Shown piece after piece: positions 40,210-40,717 of a DNA stretch of 40,717 nt. The first letter of the stretch is position 1; every line of letters starts with the position of its first letter. A model generated the notes under the pieces. It did not search any database, had not been told where the DNA came from, and saw only the letters and a program-made list of their open reading frames with translations. The stretch is from Candidatus Methylomirabilis lanthanidiphila. GTDB lineage: Bacteria; Methylomirabilota; Methylomirabilia; Methylomirabilales; Methylomirabilaceae. Position numbers and translations under genes: made by a program. The stretch is from contig CABIKM010000034.1 of the NCBI GenBank assembly GCA_902196205.1, positions 1 through 40,717 of the forward strand, read 5' to 3'.

Positions 40210-40717
40210 TTGAACGAAGTATCTTTCGCGAATCCGTTCTTCGACGAACTCAGCAAGTACCCAGTCAGATTCGCCATGCCTGTGATCTTCGGGGATTCGC
40301 CATATTCGTCGTATGCAGCATCGCTCAGTAATGGTTCCGCCACGCTTCTGAGGCTTCGAGACAGATTCGTCGGTGTGACGTGTCACCACGTATTGGATAG
40401 TTTTCGTCAGTTGAAGGCAACACAAAAAACATTCTTTCAACTCGGCCCCGTCCGAATGGATCCTGACCAATATCTCGTGAGCGAAGACCAGGTACGGGAC
40501 CTTGCAGTCATTGATCTGACTGCCTTTGTCGGCAACGTTCCTGATTTGAGGGAAGGCAGCTTCGTTCAGCCCACGACCTGGCCTCCTGGTGATGTCTCGA
40601 AGGAAGATGTCCTGTGTCTCGCCGGGTTTCCAGGCGTTTGGCGTGAGCAAAAAGATTTGGGGCACCTGCGGTTCTACTCGTACAGTGTCAAGGGTCACCC
40701 AAATTTCCCTAGGTGTG
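40210..40717 (+). CDS. trypsin-like (S1/chymotrypsin-fold) peptidase-domain protein, 5' part, truncated by the window
   Basis: The frame is open from 40168 to the window end without a stop. TTG 40210 is the best start, with CGGAG at 6-nt spacing, giving LNEVSFANPFFDELSKYPVR. The following GSATLLRLRDRFVGVTCHHV resembles the N-terminal barrel of trypsin-like proteins (catalytic His context TCxHV), and VRDLAVIDL matches the catalytic-Asp context (D-x-A-x-x-x-L). The Ser motif would lie at or beyond the present end. Many such domains in bacteria act as effectors or sensors, sometimes in defense islands. Not fully assignable because truncated. Confidence 0.65.
   Translation, partial: MNEVSFANPFFDELSKYPVRFAMPVIFGDSPYSSYAASLSNGSATLLRLRDRFVGVTCHHVLDSFRQLKATQKTFFQLGPVRMDPDQYLVSEDQVRDLAVIDLTAFVGNVPDLREGSFVQPTTWPPGDVSKEDVLCLAGFPGVWREQKDLGHLRFYSYSVKGHPNFPRC

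Noticed and set aside
40171-40698. 175-codon minus-strand frame at the window end
   Set aside because: The + strand frame carries trypsin-like motifs, an RBS/TTG start and no stop to the window end; the minus frame has no recognisable features.

Overview
The window reads as a chromosomal segment of a GC-rich bacterium, with nearly all genes on the + strand. I infer a deep-branching anaerobic or microaerophilic lineage and tentatively suggest an NC10 (Methylomirabilis-like) relative. The reasons are the mix of bacterial genes (FtsH, Hsp20, PncA/PncB) with archaeal-looking ones (archaeal-type methionine adenosyltransferase, Cdc48/VAT ATPase, the COG1839 'adenosine-specific kinase' family), a pyruvate:ferredoxin-type oxidoreductase, and several kinds of dispersed GC-rich palindromic repeat. 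There is no rRNA or other taxonomic marker, so this remains an inference.

Layout. 1-5.5 kb: ftsH, an exported YVTN beta-propeller protein, then a CBS protein translationally coupled to the alpha+gamma half of a 2-oxoacid:ferredoxin oxidoreductase. 5.5-7.8 kb: a palindromic repeat, a second CBS protein, and the ferredoxin+beta half of the same enzyme. 8-24 kb: a long co-directional stress block: radical SAM/SPASM protein, universal stress protein (USP), APH-like kinase, CysC-like kinase, a four-cysteine small protein, Hsp20, a double zinc-knuckle protein, archaeal-type MAT, CBS-ACT protein, tandem USP, a P-type ATPase of Na+/K+-ATPase type, a ribbon-helix-helix protein, a GNAT acetyltransferase, a 48-residue basic protein, a LonB-like protease, a DUF2934-Hsp20 fusion and a YbaK-type deacylase, closed by a strong intrinsic terminator at 23835-23880. 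24-26 kb: a Tat-exported vanadium-haloperoxidase-like protein.

26.1-29.4 kb is the only minus-strand block: a Cdc48/VAT double AAA+ ATPase followed by a COG1839 gene, and upstream of it a predicted roughly 200-nt structured RNA with its own promoter and terminator. 29.5-34.1 kb: another USP, a periplasmic rhodanese, a GalT/HIT-fold nucleotidyltransferase with an altered active site, and a pncA-pncB pyridine salvage pair. 34.3-38.9 kb: a roughly 1500-residue SF1 helicase with a C-terminal Vsr/DUF559-like nuclease domain, preceded by a 30-codon leader ORF that overlaps its start. 39-40.7 kb: a small conserved protein, a tRNA-Arg (anticodon GCG), a degraded region, and the 5' part of a trypsin-like protease-fold gene that runs off the window.

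The most system-like signal is the 8-24 kb block together with the CBS/oxidoreductase genes. The combination USP + CBS + Hsp20 + P-type ATPase + APH-like kinase + nucleotide kinase recalls the hypoxia/dormancy (DosR-type) gene set of actinobacteria, here attached to ferredoxin-linked anaerobic metabolism and protein quality control (FtsH, LonB, Cdc48). Secondary candidates are the structured RNA at 29.15-29.35 kb and the helicase-nuclease with its leader ORF.
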